A stretch of DNA of 64,000 nucleotides, taken from NCBI GenBank assembly GCA_963726665.1, contig CAVSDW010000012.1, forward strand, positions 558,001 to 622,000, read 5' to 3'. The stretch is from RPQJ01 sp963726665. Its GTDB lineage: Bacteria; Pseudomonadota; Gammaproteobacteria; Steroidobacterales; Steroidobacteraceae. A program made the position numbers and the translations under genes. Positions within the stretch are counted from its first letter, which is position 1. The number at the start of each line of letters is the position of its first letter. Below the pieces are notes generated by a model. That model worked only from the letters and a program-made list of their open reading frames with translations, was not told the origin of the DNA and did not search any database. This document shows positions 54,055 to 61,996 of the stretch, piece after piece.

Positions 54055-55383
54055 ATGCCCACACAGCACTCCCTCGACCGCGCAGAACTCGAAGCGTTCT
54101 GGATGCCGTTCACCGCCAACCGCCAGTTCAAGGACAAGCCGCGGCTGCTCGCCAAGGCGTCGGGCATGTACTACTGGACGCCGGACGGCCGCCAGGTCCT
54201 CGACGGCGCCGCGGGCCTGTGGTGCGTCAACGCCGGCCATGGCCGCCGCGAGATCACGGAGGCCGTCAGCCGGCAGATCGCGGAGATGGACTTCGCCCCG
54301 GTGTTCCAGATGGGTCACCCGGGCGCCTTCGAACTCGCGAACGAAGTCGTGCGCTGGCTGCCGACCGGGCTCGATCACGTGTTCTTCACGAACTCGGGCT
54401 CGGAGTCCGTGGACACCGCGCTCAAGATCGCGCTCGCCTATCACCGGGTCCGGGGTGAGGGGACGCGCACCCGGCTCATCGGCCGCGAACGCGGCTATCA
54501 CGGCGTCGGATTCGGTGGAATTTCGGTCGGCGGCATGGTCAACAACCGCAAGTTCTTCGGCGCCCAGCTGCCGGGCGTCGACCACCTGCCGCATACGCAC
54601 GACCTCGCTCGAAACGCCTACACGCGCGGGGTGCCGGCGCACGGCGCGCACCTCGCCGACGAACTCGAGCGCATCGTCGCCCTGCACGATGCGAGCAACA
54701 TCGCCGCCGTGATCGTCGAGCCCGTCGCGGGCTCGACCGGCGTGCTGATCCCGCCCGCGGGTTACCTCGAGCGGCTCCGCGAGATCTGCACGAAGCACGG
54801 CATCCTGCTGATCTTCGACGAGGTGATCACGGGCTTCGGCCGGCTCGGCGCGCCGTTCGGCGCCCAGCATTTCGGCGTCGTGCCCGACATGATCACGATG
54901 GCGAAGGGTCTCACCAACGGCGCGATCCCGATGGGCGCGGTCGCCGCGAAGAAGGAGATCTACGACGCCTTCATGCACGGGCCGGACAATGCCATCGAGC
55001 TCTTCCACGGCTACACGTACTCCGCGCACCCGATCGCCTGCGCGGCCGGCCTCGCGACACAGCAGGTGTACCGCAACGAGGGGCTGCTCACGCGAGCGGC
55101 TGAAATCGGCGGCTACTGGGCAGACGCCGTGCACTCACTGAAGGGGCTGCCGAACGTCATCGACCTGCGCAACCTCGGCCTCATCGGCGCGGTGGAACTC
55201 GAGCCCATCCCGGGCAAGCCGGGCGCGCGAGGCTTCGACGTGTTCGTGCGCGCGTTCGAGAAGGGACTGCTCGCTCGCGTGACGGGCGACATCATCGCGC
55301 TCTCGCCGCCGCTCATCATCGAGCGCAAGCACGTCGACGAGCTCGTCGGGAAGCTGGCCGAGGCGATCAGGGAAGCGGCCTGA
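54055..55383 (+). CDS. Omega-amino acid-pyruvate aminotransferase (class III)
   Basis: A 442-residue class III aminotransferase with AFWMPFTANRQFKDKPRL at the N-terminus, typical of beta-alanine/omega-amino acid-pyruvate aminotransferases. It also has GAAGLWCVNAGHGRREI, FTNSGSESVDTALKIA, IFDEVITGFGRLGAPFG and the PLP lysine in MTMAKGLTNGAIPMG. It could process beta-alanine, GABA or a diamine, completing polyamine degradation beyond the Puu steps. ATG 54055 is preferred; ATG 54034 would leave almost no leader after the predicted promoter. Expression is probably controlled by PuuR. It is closer to omega-amino acid enzymes than to SpuC at 35.6 kb. Confidence 0.9.
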   Translation: MPTQHSLDRAELEAFWMPFTANRQFKDKPRLLAKASGMYYWTPDGRQVLDGAAGLWCVNAGHGRREITEAVSRQIAEMDFAPVFQMGHPGAFELANEVVRWLPTGLDHVFFTNSGSESVDTALKIALAYHRVRGEGTRTRLIGRERGYHGVGFGGISVGGMVNNRKFFGAQLPGVDHLPHTHDLARNAYTRGVPAHGAHLADELERIVALHDASNIAAVIVEPVAGSTGVLIPPAGYLERLREICTKHGILLIFDEVITGFGRLGAPFGAQHFGVVPDMITMAKGLTNGAIPMGAVAAKKEIYDAFMHGPDNAIELFHGYTYSAHPIACAAGLATQQVYRNEGLLTRAAEIGGYWADAVHSLKGLPNVIDLRNLGLIGAVELEPIPGKPGARGFDVFVRAFEKGLLARVTGDIIALSPPLIIERKHVDELVGKLAEAIREAA

Positions 55384-55384
55384 C

Positions 55385-55417
55385 GAGAGCGGTCAGTGAC
55401 TAGGGGTTAGCGGATAG
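55385..55417 (-). repeat. Dispersed intergenic repeat, copy B
   Basis: Read on the minus strand the unit starts CTATCCGCTA and includes CTAGTCACT, matching copy A (4412-4444) at 28 of 33 positions. Like copy A relative to aguA, it follows directly on the 3' end of a gene (stop at 55383), in the same orientation relative to transcription. Confidence 0.55.
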
Positions 55418-55438
55418 ATAAGAGGGCGCCGCCAAAGA

Positions 55439-55474
55439 CAGACGCCCGGCCTCCTTGCGGAGACCGGGCGTCTG
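55439..55474. terminator. Bidirectional terminator between convergent genes
   Basis: CAGACGCCCGG and CCGGGCGTCTG form a perfect 11-bp stem. The 14-base interior adds a CTCC/GGAG stem. It lies between the stops of the aminotransferase (plus) and the porin (minus), so it can serve both. Confidence 0.75.
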
Positions 55475-55509
55475 ATATCGACCCGGGATTCAGACGGTCG
55501 GCGCCGCCA

Positions 55510-56292
55510 TCACTCCTCGCCTTCCTTCTTCCACGGGAACGTCGTGGAAATCTGGAAGATTGCGCGCGCCTCGCTGCTGAAGACGTCCGTCTGCTTGAAA
55601 TCGCCCGACGAAGTCTCCTTGTAGTAGCCGTGGTCCAGCGTCTGGTAATCGCTGCCGTCCACCCACTTGAGCGACATGTCGAAGTGGCTCCAGGTGTAGG
55701 TCACGCCGACGGACCAGTCCATGTAGCTGCCCTGACTCACGAATTCGTCTTTCTTAGGCGAGTAATTCACCGACCCCGCCTCGATGCCGCTGCCATTCGA
55801 GTAGCCCACGTGCCCCGTCAGCCCGAAGCCGGCCGGAAGCGGGTAGGCCACGTTACCCTCGTAGTAGTGCTCGCTCTTGCCCTCGTAGCCGGCGTAGTCC
55901 CAGCCGTACCAGGCCTTGACGTCGATCCACTTGTAGCCGAGCCCGAAGTGCGCCTCCGGGTAATTGCTCGAACCCGGGCTGATGTAGGTGTAGTACGTGA
56001 TGCCGAGGTCCCAGGTGAGGTCCTCGCCGCCGCCCCAACCCGCATACCAGTCCACCTCCGCGCTGGGGCCGCCGTTACCGAAATCGACGTTGCTGGCCCA
56101 GATGCCCGCGTAGAAACCGGTGTCGGCCGCAAAGTCGACGCTGCCCTGCAGCGCCGGGTTCTGCGCCGACTGGGTGACGCCGCGGAAGTCATAGTCAGTG
56201 GTCGCCGTGACGGTCGCGGAGAACTCTCCCGCATTCGCCGCAGCGGCTGCCGCCAGCAGCGCGGTCGCCATCAAGCCCTGAGTCAATTTCAT
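55510..56292 (-). CDS. TorF-family putative outer-membrane porin
   Basis: A 260-residue exported protein with a clear signal peptide (MATALLAAAAAANA-GE) and alternating amphipathic strands rich in Tyr and Trp (ATTDYDFRGVTQSAQNPALQ, WYGWDYAGYEGKSEHYYEG). It ends in a long strand (IFQISTTFPW). FSATVTATTDYDFRGV is the standard N-terminus of the TorF/Gcw_chp family, whose members form small beta-barrels. ATG 56292 gives the signal peptide exactly. A 7-bp palindrome lies about 40 bases upstream. The transported solute is unknown; neighbours do not identify it. Confidence 0.85.
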   Translation of the reverse strand: MKLTQGLMATALLAAAAAANAGEFSATVTATTDYDFRGVTQSAQNPALQGSVDFAADTGFYAGIWASNVDFGNGGPSAEVDWYAGWGGGEDLTWDLGITYYTYISPGSSNYPEAHFGLGYKWIDVKAWYGWDYAGYEGKSEHYYEGNVAYPLPAGFGLTGHVGYSNGSGIEAGSVNYSPKKDEFVSQGSYMDWSVGVTYTWSHFDMSLKWVDGSDYQTLDHGYYKETSSGDFKQTDVFSSEARAIFQISTTFPWKKEGEE

Positions 56293-56333
56293 GCTGCACC
56301 CCCGAAAACGTTGCAAGAAAACAACTAATAAGA

Positions 56334-56349
56334 TTCGACAAGTGTCGAA
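56334..56349. promoter_or_regulatory. Palindromic operator-like site upstream of the porin gene
   Basis: TTCGACA and TGTCGAA form a perfect 7-bp inverted repeat separated by AG, about 42 bases before the porin ATG. A dimeric regulator is a reasonable guess; the arms are too short for a terminator with no loop. Confidence 0.4.
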
Positions 56350-56448
56350 ATAGTAGCAGGATAAATACGGAAAGCACCTACCCGCCCGCCGACCCGTCGC
56401 TGGGAACTGACATAGCAGGATTCATGCCAACCTGAAAACGGCCGGAAA

Positions 56449-56468
56449 CGGCGGGTTTTCGTCCGCCG
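56449..56468 (-). terminator. Hairpin after the cupin gene
   Basis: On the minus strand CGGCGG and CCGCCG pair around an 8-base loop, followed by TTTCC and, further on, TTTTC. It lies between the cupin stop (56552) and the porin gene, and probably ends the upstream transcript. Confidence 0.45.
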
Positions 56469-56551
56469 GCGCACCGAAGCAGCGCGCCGGCAAGGACCCG
56501 CGCACCGCAATGGACGGATACTTGGCGCCGGCACCGGACGGTGGGCGCCGC

Positions 56552-56932
56552 TCAGCCCGCCTGGGGAGGCTCGTAGATCGCGTAGAACTTACGGGCCGGC
56601 TCGAGTACTTCCCAGACGCCGCGAAAGCCCGCCGGCATGACGAAGCAGTCGCCCGGGCCAAAGGTCCACGAGCGCCCATGGTCGTCCGAGATGCGCACGC
56701 GCCCTTCCGTCAGCACGCACAACTCGTTCTCCGTGTACGAGACGTGCCAGGCGCCCTTGCCACTGCGCCAGATCCCGCCGAAGAAGCGGCCCGTGTCGTC
56801 GGTGTAGAGATTCCGCACGTGCTGGCCCGGCATGGGGCTCCCGGCGACGAGTCGCGCCGGGTCCAGGTCGAGCGCTTCCTCGCGGCCGCTGAAATCGTCG
56901 ACCTTGATCACCTCGGGTCCCAGATCGCTCAT
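56552..56932 (-). CDS. Small cupin protein (DUF861/EutQ-like)
   Basis: A 126-residue single-domain cupin starting at ATG 56932. GGIWRSGKGAWHVSYTENEL and EGRVRISDDHGRSWTFGPGD, then FVMPAGFRGVWEV, are typical of the cupin_3 (DUF861) group, related to ureidoglycolate hydrolase and EutQ. As read, the frame is fused to the phosphoribosyltransferase gene upstream, but only because of a frameshift there; a proper start and the usual length show this is a separate protein. Metal ligands are not all evident, so a binding rather than catalytic role is possible. Confidence 0.8.
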   Translation of the reverse strand: MSDLGPEVIKVDDFSGREEALDLDPARLVAGSPMPGQHVRNLYTDDTGRFFGGIWRSGKGAWHVSYTENELCVLTEGRVRISDDHGRSWTFGPGDCFVMPAGFRGVWEVLEPARKFYAIYEPPQAG

Positions 56933-56982
56933 TGCAGCCTCCTCGCCTCGCCTGCGGTTTTCGAGCGTAACACGCGACCGGG

Positions 56983-57667
56983 TCACTTCCCGTCCGAGGT
57001 CCGCTGTTGCGACGCCGCGAGCAACTCGCTCACTTCGCGGTCCGAAGTCTGGTCGAAGTCCCGGTACCACTGGCCCACGGAACTGAAATAACGAGGCGTC
57101 TCGAGGACGTGGATCTCGTCGACCAGTGCGGCGATCCGCTCGCCGCGCCTCGACCGAGCCCACGGGGACGGCCGCCACCACACGCGCGGCGCCGAGGACC
57201 CTGAGCGCGCGCACCGCCGCTTCCATGGTCGCACCGGTGGCCAGGCCATCGTCCACGACGATCACGGTCCGCCCCGAGACGTCGAGCGGCGGCCTCGCTC
57301 CGCGGAATGTCCGCTCGCGGCGCTCGAGTTCCGAGAGTTCCCGGCGCTTCACCTGGCCGAGAACCTCGTCGCCGAAGGCCGCGTGCCGCAGCACGTCCTC
57401 GTTCAGCACCATCGCCCCGCCACTCGCGATCGCACCCATGGCGAGTTCGGGCTGCCAGGGAAGGCCGAGCTTACGCACCACGAGCACGTCGAGCGGCAGG
57501 TCGAGCGAGCGGGCGATCTCGGCAGCGACCGGCACGCCTCCCCGCGGCAGTCCGATGACGATCGCGTCGCGCGCACCGTCGAACGAGGCGAGCGAACGCG
57601 CAAGCGCGCAGCCGGCGTCCACACGATCCTCGAATATGCGGGGCACGTGCCTGCTCCGGTGACCCAT
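56983..57667 (-). pseudogene. Phosphoribosyltransferase-domain protein, one frameshift near 57150
   Basis: The gene encodes a type I phosphoribosyltransferase with GLPRGGVPVAAEIARSLDLP near the N-terminus and the PRPP-binding loop VIVVDDGLATGATMEAAVRAL. After PVGSVEA the frame breaks. The expected C-terminus (GERIAALVDEIHVLETP, SVGQWYRDFDQTSDREV) is in the next frame and ends at 56983. One base gained in a GC-rich tract explains it; length would be about 227 residues. Proteins of this type occur beside universal stress proteins and PRPP synthases in proteobacteria, as here. The natural base or amine acceptor is unknown. It is divergent from the APH-like kinase gene. Confidence 0.8.
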
Positions 57668-57748
57668 TCACATGTTCCGCCGCACCCGGTGGCCTGCCAT
57701 TCGCGCAAGTACCTAGGTGCTATTCTGGCGGTGCCGAGCGTGGCCCCA

Positions 57749-58778
57749 ATGTGCAGCCTAGCCCAGACGCCCCCGCCCGATCCGTCGTCCGACGGTGCGG
57801 CAATCCTCGCCGCGAAGGTCGCGCAGCTCCGGGCACTTTGCGGCCCGGGCGACGAGGCGATCGAGACTCACTTCGCATGGATCTTTCTCGTCGGCGATCG
57901 GGCGCTCAAGCTCCGAAAGCCCGTGCGCCGCGACACGATGGACTACGGCACGATCGAGGCGCGACGCGCGGATTCCGAGGACGACGTGAGGCTCAATCGC
58001 CGCCTCGCGCCCGACGTGTATCTGGGCACCTTGCCGCTCACGCGCCGCCAGGACGGGAGCATGACGCCCGGCGGCGCCGGCGAGATCGTGGACTGGCTGG
58101 TCGAGATGCGGCGCCTCGACCGGCGGTGGTTCCTCGACGCCGCACTCGAACGCGGCGAAGCGCACGGGCCGATGCTCGAGCGCGTGGCCGACACGCTCGC
58201 CGTTTTCTACGCCTCGGCCGAACCGGCGATTTCGCGTGCAGGCGAGCTCGGCCCGCGGCTCGCGGCACAGGCCATCGCCAATGTGCGCGTGCTCGAGACC
58301 CTCGACACGGCTCGCGCCGCCCGGCTCGCCCGGCTGCAGCTCGCGGCGCTCGGCACGCTCGGGCCAGCGCTCGACGCGAGGGCCAGCGCCGGCTGTGTAG
58401 TCGAGGGCCACGGCGATCTGCGGCCGGAGCACATCCTGCTCACGGATCCGCCCGCCGTCATCGACTGCCTTGAATTCGACCGCGACCTGAGGGTTCTCGA
58501 CCGGGCGGAGGAACTCTGCGTGCTGGAGCTCGAGTGCAGGCGCATCGGTCACGCGGCCACGGGCCGCTGGCTGCTCGACGCCTGCCTGGCGCGGCTCGCC
58601 GACCACCCGCCCGCCGCGTTGCTGGAGTTCTATCGCAGCCACCGCGCCGCGCACCGTGCGAAGCTCTATGTCTGGCGATCCACGGAACCGGATGGCGGCA
58701 CGCCCGCAGAATGGTGCGCGCGTGCTGCGCTGTACCTCGACATGGCGCTTGATCTCAGCCTCGAGGACCGCAGGCTAG
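57749..58778 (+). CDS. APH-like kinase lacking the C-terminal P-loop domain, probable frameshift at its end
   Basis: The protein resembles the N-terminal half of two-domain kinases such as the one at 60368: HFAWIFLVGDRALKLRKPVR, VRLNRRLAPDVYLGTLPL, and the catalytic-loop-like CVVEGHGDLRPEHILLTDPP with VIDCLEFDRDLRVLD. The downstream P-loop kinase domain of its paralogue is absent. As read, the frame stays open to 59197 across the 3' part of the convergent PRPP-synthase gene. That is implausible. A TAG at 58776-58778, one frame away, would share a CTAG with the convergent stop, so the true end is probably there with an indel shortly before. ATG 57749 is the chosen start. Substrate unknown. Confidence 0.62.
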
Positions 58779-59767
58779 CGACGCTTCGGCTGGAGTTCCC
58801 TGAGCGCCACGACCGACTCGCCGCTCGAGATTCGCCGTATCGCCTCCGCGTAGAGACTCGACACCTCGAGCACGATCGGCGCCCGGATCTCGTCGCCGAT
58901 GCGGGTGGGCAGGATCGAATCCGTCACGATGAGACGGTCCGGGCCGTCGGGACCGAGCAGCTGCCGCGACTCGGGCACAAGCACGCCGTGGGTCGCAAAG
59001 GCGGAGACCTCGACCGCGCCCGCGGCGCGGCAGGCGCGGACCCCGCGCATCAGGGTCGTGCCGGCGCTGATCAGGTCATCGACGATGACGGCATGCGTGC
59101 CAGCCACGGGCCCGATCACCTGCTCGCCGCCGCTCACCACGCCGCTGCTGCGGCGCTTCTCGATGAGCGCGAAGCCGACCTCGCGGCCGGTGCGTGACTC
59201 GAGTATCTCCTGGACGCGCTGTGCGCGCTTCGCGCCGCCGATGTCGGGCGACACGATGCACACCGGCTTGCCGCCGGCCTGCGCCGCGAGATACGTCGCG
59301 AGCAGTGGCGCCGCCTCGAGGTGATCCACCGGGCAGCGGAAGGCACTCTCGAAGGCTGCGAGGTTGTGCGCGTCGAGGCCGATGACGTGGTCGGTGCCCA
59401 CGGCCTCGATCAGCTGCGCCACGTAGCGCAGCGTCACGGGGTCGCGGTCCTTGGTGCGCCGGTCCTTGCGCGCGTATGCCAGGTAGGGGACGCAGGCGGT
59501 CACGCTCGCAGCGCCGCTGTCCTTGACCCCCGCGATGAAGAAGAGCAGCCGGCACAGCCGGTCATTGGCACTGCCCGCAGCATCGCCCGAGAGCGACTGC
59601 AGAACGAACACGTTTCGCCCGCGCACGCTCACCAGAGGACGAGTCTTGTGCTCGCCGCCCTCGAACTCGCGCTCTTCCATCGGCGAGAGTGGCAGTCCGA
59701 GCCTCGCGGCCACGCGCTCGCCGAACGTTCGCGAGGCCGCAGGCGCGAATATCAGGGGTTCGGTCAT
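58775..59767 (-). CDS. prs: Ribose-phosphate pyrophosphokinase family protein
   Basis: The enzyme makes PRPP from ribose 5-phosphate and ATP. The 330-residue protein has FEGGEHKTRPLVSVRGRNVF, the catalytic flexible-loop region YLAYARKDRRTKDRDPVT, the active-site GLDAHNLAAFESAF and the PRPP loop VIVDDLISAGTTLMRG. It is a diverged paralogue type rather than the housekeeping Prs, since the start MTEPLIFAPAASRTFGERVA differs from the usual DMKLFAGNAT-like one. It lies 45 bases after hpf on the same strand and near the phosphoribosyltransferase, which would use its product. Confidence 0.85.
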   Translation of the reverse strand: MTEPLIFAPAASRTFGERVAARLGLPLSPMEEREFEGGEHKTRPLVSVRGRNVFVLQSLSGDAAGSANDRLCRLLFFIAGVKDSGAASVTACVPYLAYARKDRRTKDRDPVTLRYVAQLIEAVGTDHVIGLDAHNLAAFESAFRCPVDHLEAAPLLATYLAAQAGGKPVCIVSPDIGGAKRAQRVQEILESRTGREVGFALIEKRRSSGVVSGGEQVIGPVAGTHAVIVDDLISAGTTLMRGVRACRAAGAVEVSAFATHGVLVPESRQLLGPDGPDRLIVTDSILPTRIGDEIRAPIVLEVSSLYAEAIRRISSGESVVALRELQPKRR

Positions 59768-59779
59768 GGGCGGCGGCGG

Positions 59780-59803
59780 CGGGCCCGCCCTGGGGCGGGC
59801 CCG
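59780..59803 (-). other. Intercistronic hairpin between hpf and prs
   Basis: CGGGCCCGCCC and GGGCGGGCCCG are a perfect 11-bp inverted repeat with only two bases between them. There is no T-run, so it more likely tunes mRNA decay or ribosome access between the two genes than terminates. Confidence 0.45.
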
Positions 59804-59812
59804 TGTGCGGAC

Positions 59813-60166
59813 TCAGGAAAGCTTCTCGCGCCGCTTCTCCTCGTTGCGGAGCGTGGACATGCGTGCCTGAAGCTGCCGCTTGGCGGCGTCGAAGGCATCG
59901 CGGATCACGACGTAGACGTCCTCGTGGCCGTCGCGGTCCGGGCGCTCCATGTCCACGACCACATCCTCGCCCGGCAGCGCGAGCTGGACCTTGACGTTGA
60001 AAACCTTGCCCTGGTGCTGATGGCGATGTGGCGAATCGAGAACGACGCGACAGGAGGTGATCTTGTCGCTGAACACGCCGAGATGGTTCGCGAGATCGCG
60101 CACCCTGACCTCGACGGCTTCCGAAGTTTCCATGTGCCGAAAAGTGATTTGGACGGGAATGGTCAC
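59813..60166 (-). CDS. hpf: Ribosome hibernation promoting factor family protein
   Basis: A 117-residue HPF/RaiA (sigma-54 modulation) protein with FRHMETSEAVEVRVRDLANH, the HQHQGKVFNVKVQLALPGED strand region and VYVVIRDAFDAAKRQLQ helix. The family inactivates ribosomes in stationary phase or stress. GTG 60166 is preferred, with an AAGGG nine bases upstream; the longer open frame upstream is not conserved. The long HPF C-terminal dimerisation domain is absent, so this is the short type. It lies in a group with a universal stress protein and PRPP enzymes. Confidence 0.87.
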   Translation of the reverse strand: MTIPVQITFRHMETSEAVEVRVRDLANHLGVFSDKITSCRVVLDSPHRHQHQGKVFNVKVQLALPGEDVVVDMERPDRDGHEDVYVVIRDAFDAAKRQLQARMSTLRNEEKRREKLS

Positions 60167-60211
60167 GATAGTTGCCCTTCTGATGTTTCCCGAAATTTCG
60201 ATCTCATTTTC

Positions 60212-60239
60212 TTGTCGGGCCAGCCCGAGACAATATAAG
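60212..60239 (+). promoter_or_regulatory. Putative promoter of the APH/P-loop kinase gene
   Basis: TTGTCG (60212-60217) and TATAAG (60234-60239) are 16 bases apart, in an AT-rich stretch between two divergent genes. It would give a leader of about 120 bases before ATG 60368. Confidence 0.35.
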
Positions 60240-60367
60240 TATTGCACACAGGGACTCGGCCCCACGGGAACAAGGTTACACTTGTCGGAAGCCCGTAGGT
60301 CAAGCCCGAATACATTGCGATCGCGCGAATTGGGACCGATGTCCAGCCCCGGTCCAGGCGACAAGCC

Positions 60368-61957
60368 ATGACGCAGCCCGCACCCGGCCACGGCGGCATC
60401 CCCATCGAGAAGCTCCTAGCGCCCGAGGCGTATCCGCATGCCGTCGCCACCCCGGTTCGCCTCGCGGAAACTCACATCTCCCGGGTGTTCCTGACCGGTA
60501 ACTTCGCCTACAAGCTCAAGAAACCCGTCCGCCTCGCCTTCCTCGATTACTCGACGCTCGAACGGCGCCGCACTTTCTGCCAGGACGAAGTCCGCCTCAA
60601 CCGGCGCTACGCTCCCGACCTCTACCTCGGCGTCTCCGCCATCGCCGGACCCGCGACGTCGCCCCGCGTGGATGGCGCAGGCGACCCGATCGAGTACGCC
60701 GTGAAGATGCGGCAGTTCGACCAGCGGGAGGAACTCGACGTCCTCGTGGGCGCCGGCGGCGTCGCTGCCGCGGACCTGTCCGCGTTCGGCGTGCGACTCG
60801 CACGATTCCACGCCGCGGCCGGGTGCGTGGACCCCGCGAGTCCGTTCGGCAGGCCGGACACCGTCCAGCGCGTGACGCTTGCCAACTTCGAGGAATTGCG
60901 TCGATTGCCGGAGGCGGCGGCACACGCGGGAGCCATTTCGGACCTGGAACGGTGGATCGTTGGAGAATTCGCGCGGGCGCGTGCCCTGATGCAGACCCGC
61001 CGCGACTCGGGCCGGGTCCGCGAATGCCACGGCGACCTGCACTGCGGCAACGTGGTGCGCTGGGCCGGCGAATTGACGCCCTTCGACGGCATCGAGTTCG
61101 ATCCCGCGCTGCGCTACCTGGACGTGGCGAGCGACCTCGCGTTCCTGACCATGGACCTGTCTGTGCGCGGTCGCGACGACCTGCGCCACGCGGCCCTGCA
61201 GGCGTGGGCCGAAACGCTCGGCGATTTCGCGGCCCTTCGGCTCCTGCCCTATTTCGAGACCTACCGCGCGCTGGTGCGGGCGAAAGTCGCCGCGCTCCGC
61301 GCCTTGCAGCATACGGTCGGCAGCTCGGAGCGGGCGCGCGACTGCGACGCTGCGTTCCGCTATCTCGACTGGGCGTCCGCCCGAACGTCTCGCGCACGGC
61401 CGGCACTGCTCCTGACCTGCGGGTACTCGGGATCGGGCAAGACCTGGCTGGCGCGCGCGCTTTCGAGCGAACTTCGCGCGCTGCACCTGCGCTCGGACGT
61501 CGAGCGCAAGCGTCTGGCGGGACTCGGCTCGCTGGAAGATTCGCGATCGCCGCCGGACGGTGGCATCTACACCCCCGAGTACACGAGGCGGACGTACGAG
61601 CGCCTGCACGAAAGTGCCGCGGACGTCCTCGACGGCGGAGAGAAGGTGATCGTCGACGCGGCGTTCCTGAAGCGCGACGAGCGCGAGCGCATGCTCGACC
61701 TTGCGGACCGGCTCGAGGTGCCCGCCGCAATCCTGCATTGCACCGCGCCGATGGACGTGTTGCGCGAGCGCGTTTCGGGCCGTTCCAGAACCGGCACCGA
61801 CGCGTCCGAGGCTGGCGTTGCTACGTTGGAACGCCAGCCCGGCTACTGGGAGCCACTCGGCGGGCGCGAGTCGGCACGAACCGTCACGGTGAAAACGAAC
61901 GCGCACGACGCGATCGCGTTGTGCCGTGAAGCGCTGCAACGCCTCGCGATCGGCTGA
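60368..61957 (+). CDS. Two-domain kinase: APH-like N-terminus and P-loop (gluconate kinase-like) C-terminus
   Basis: A 529-residue protein. Residues 1-330 are related to aminoglycoside/choline phosphotransferases, with VFLTGNFAYKLKKPVRLAFL, the catalytic loop RECHGDLHCGNVVRW and FDGIEFDPALRYLDVASDLA. Residues 350-529 are a P-loop kinase with LLTCGYSGSGKTWLARALSS (Walker A), LRSDVERKRLAG and VIVDAAFLKRDER. This arrangement is widespread and annotated as bifunctional aminoglycoside phosphotransferase/ATP-binding protein, with no settled substrate. The paralogue at 57749 keeps only the first domain. ATG 60368 is the natural start. Confidence 0.85.
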   Translation: MTQPAPGHGGIPIEKLLAPEAYPHAVATPVRLAETHISRVFLTGNFAYKLKKPVRLAFLDYSTLERRRTFCQDEVRLNRRYAPDLYLGVSAIAGPATSPRVDGAGDPIEYAVKMRQFDQREELDVLVGAGGVAAADLSAFGVRLARFHAAAGCVDPASPFGRPDTVQRVTLANFEELRRLPEAAAHAGAISDLERWIVGEFARARALMQTRRDSGRVRECHGDLHCGNVVRWAGELTPFDGIEFDPALRYLDVASDLAFLTMDLSVRGRDDLRHAALQAWAETLGDFAALRLLPYFETYRALVRAKVAALRALQHTVGSSERARDCDAAFRYLDWASARTSRARPALLLTCGYSGSGKTWLARALSSELRALHLRSDVERKRLAGLGSLEDSRSPPDGGIYTPEYTRRTYERLHESAADVLDGGEKVIVDAAFLKRDERERMLDLADRLEVPAAILHCTAPMDVLRERVSGRSRTGTDASEAGVATLERQPGYWEPLGGRESARTVTVKTNAHDAIALCREALQRLAIG

Positions 61958-61996
61958 CGGCGGCCGCGATCGCGTCGCGACAGCGTGCCCGTCCCG

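Noticed and set aside
56552..57667. A single 371-residue phosphoribosyltransferase-cupin fusion protein
   Set aside because: The middle segment is a wrong-frame translation. The true phosphoribosyltransferase C-terminus is in another frame and the cupin has its own ATG at 56932.
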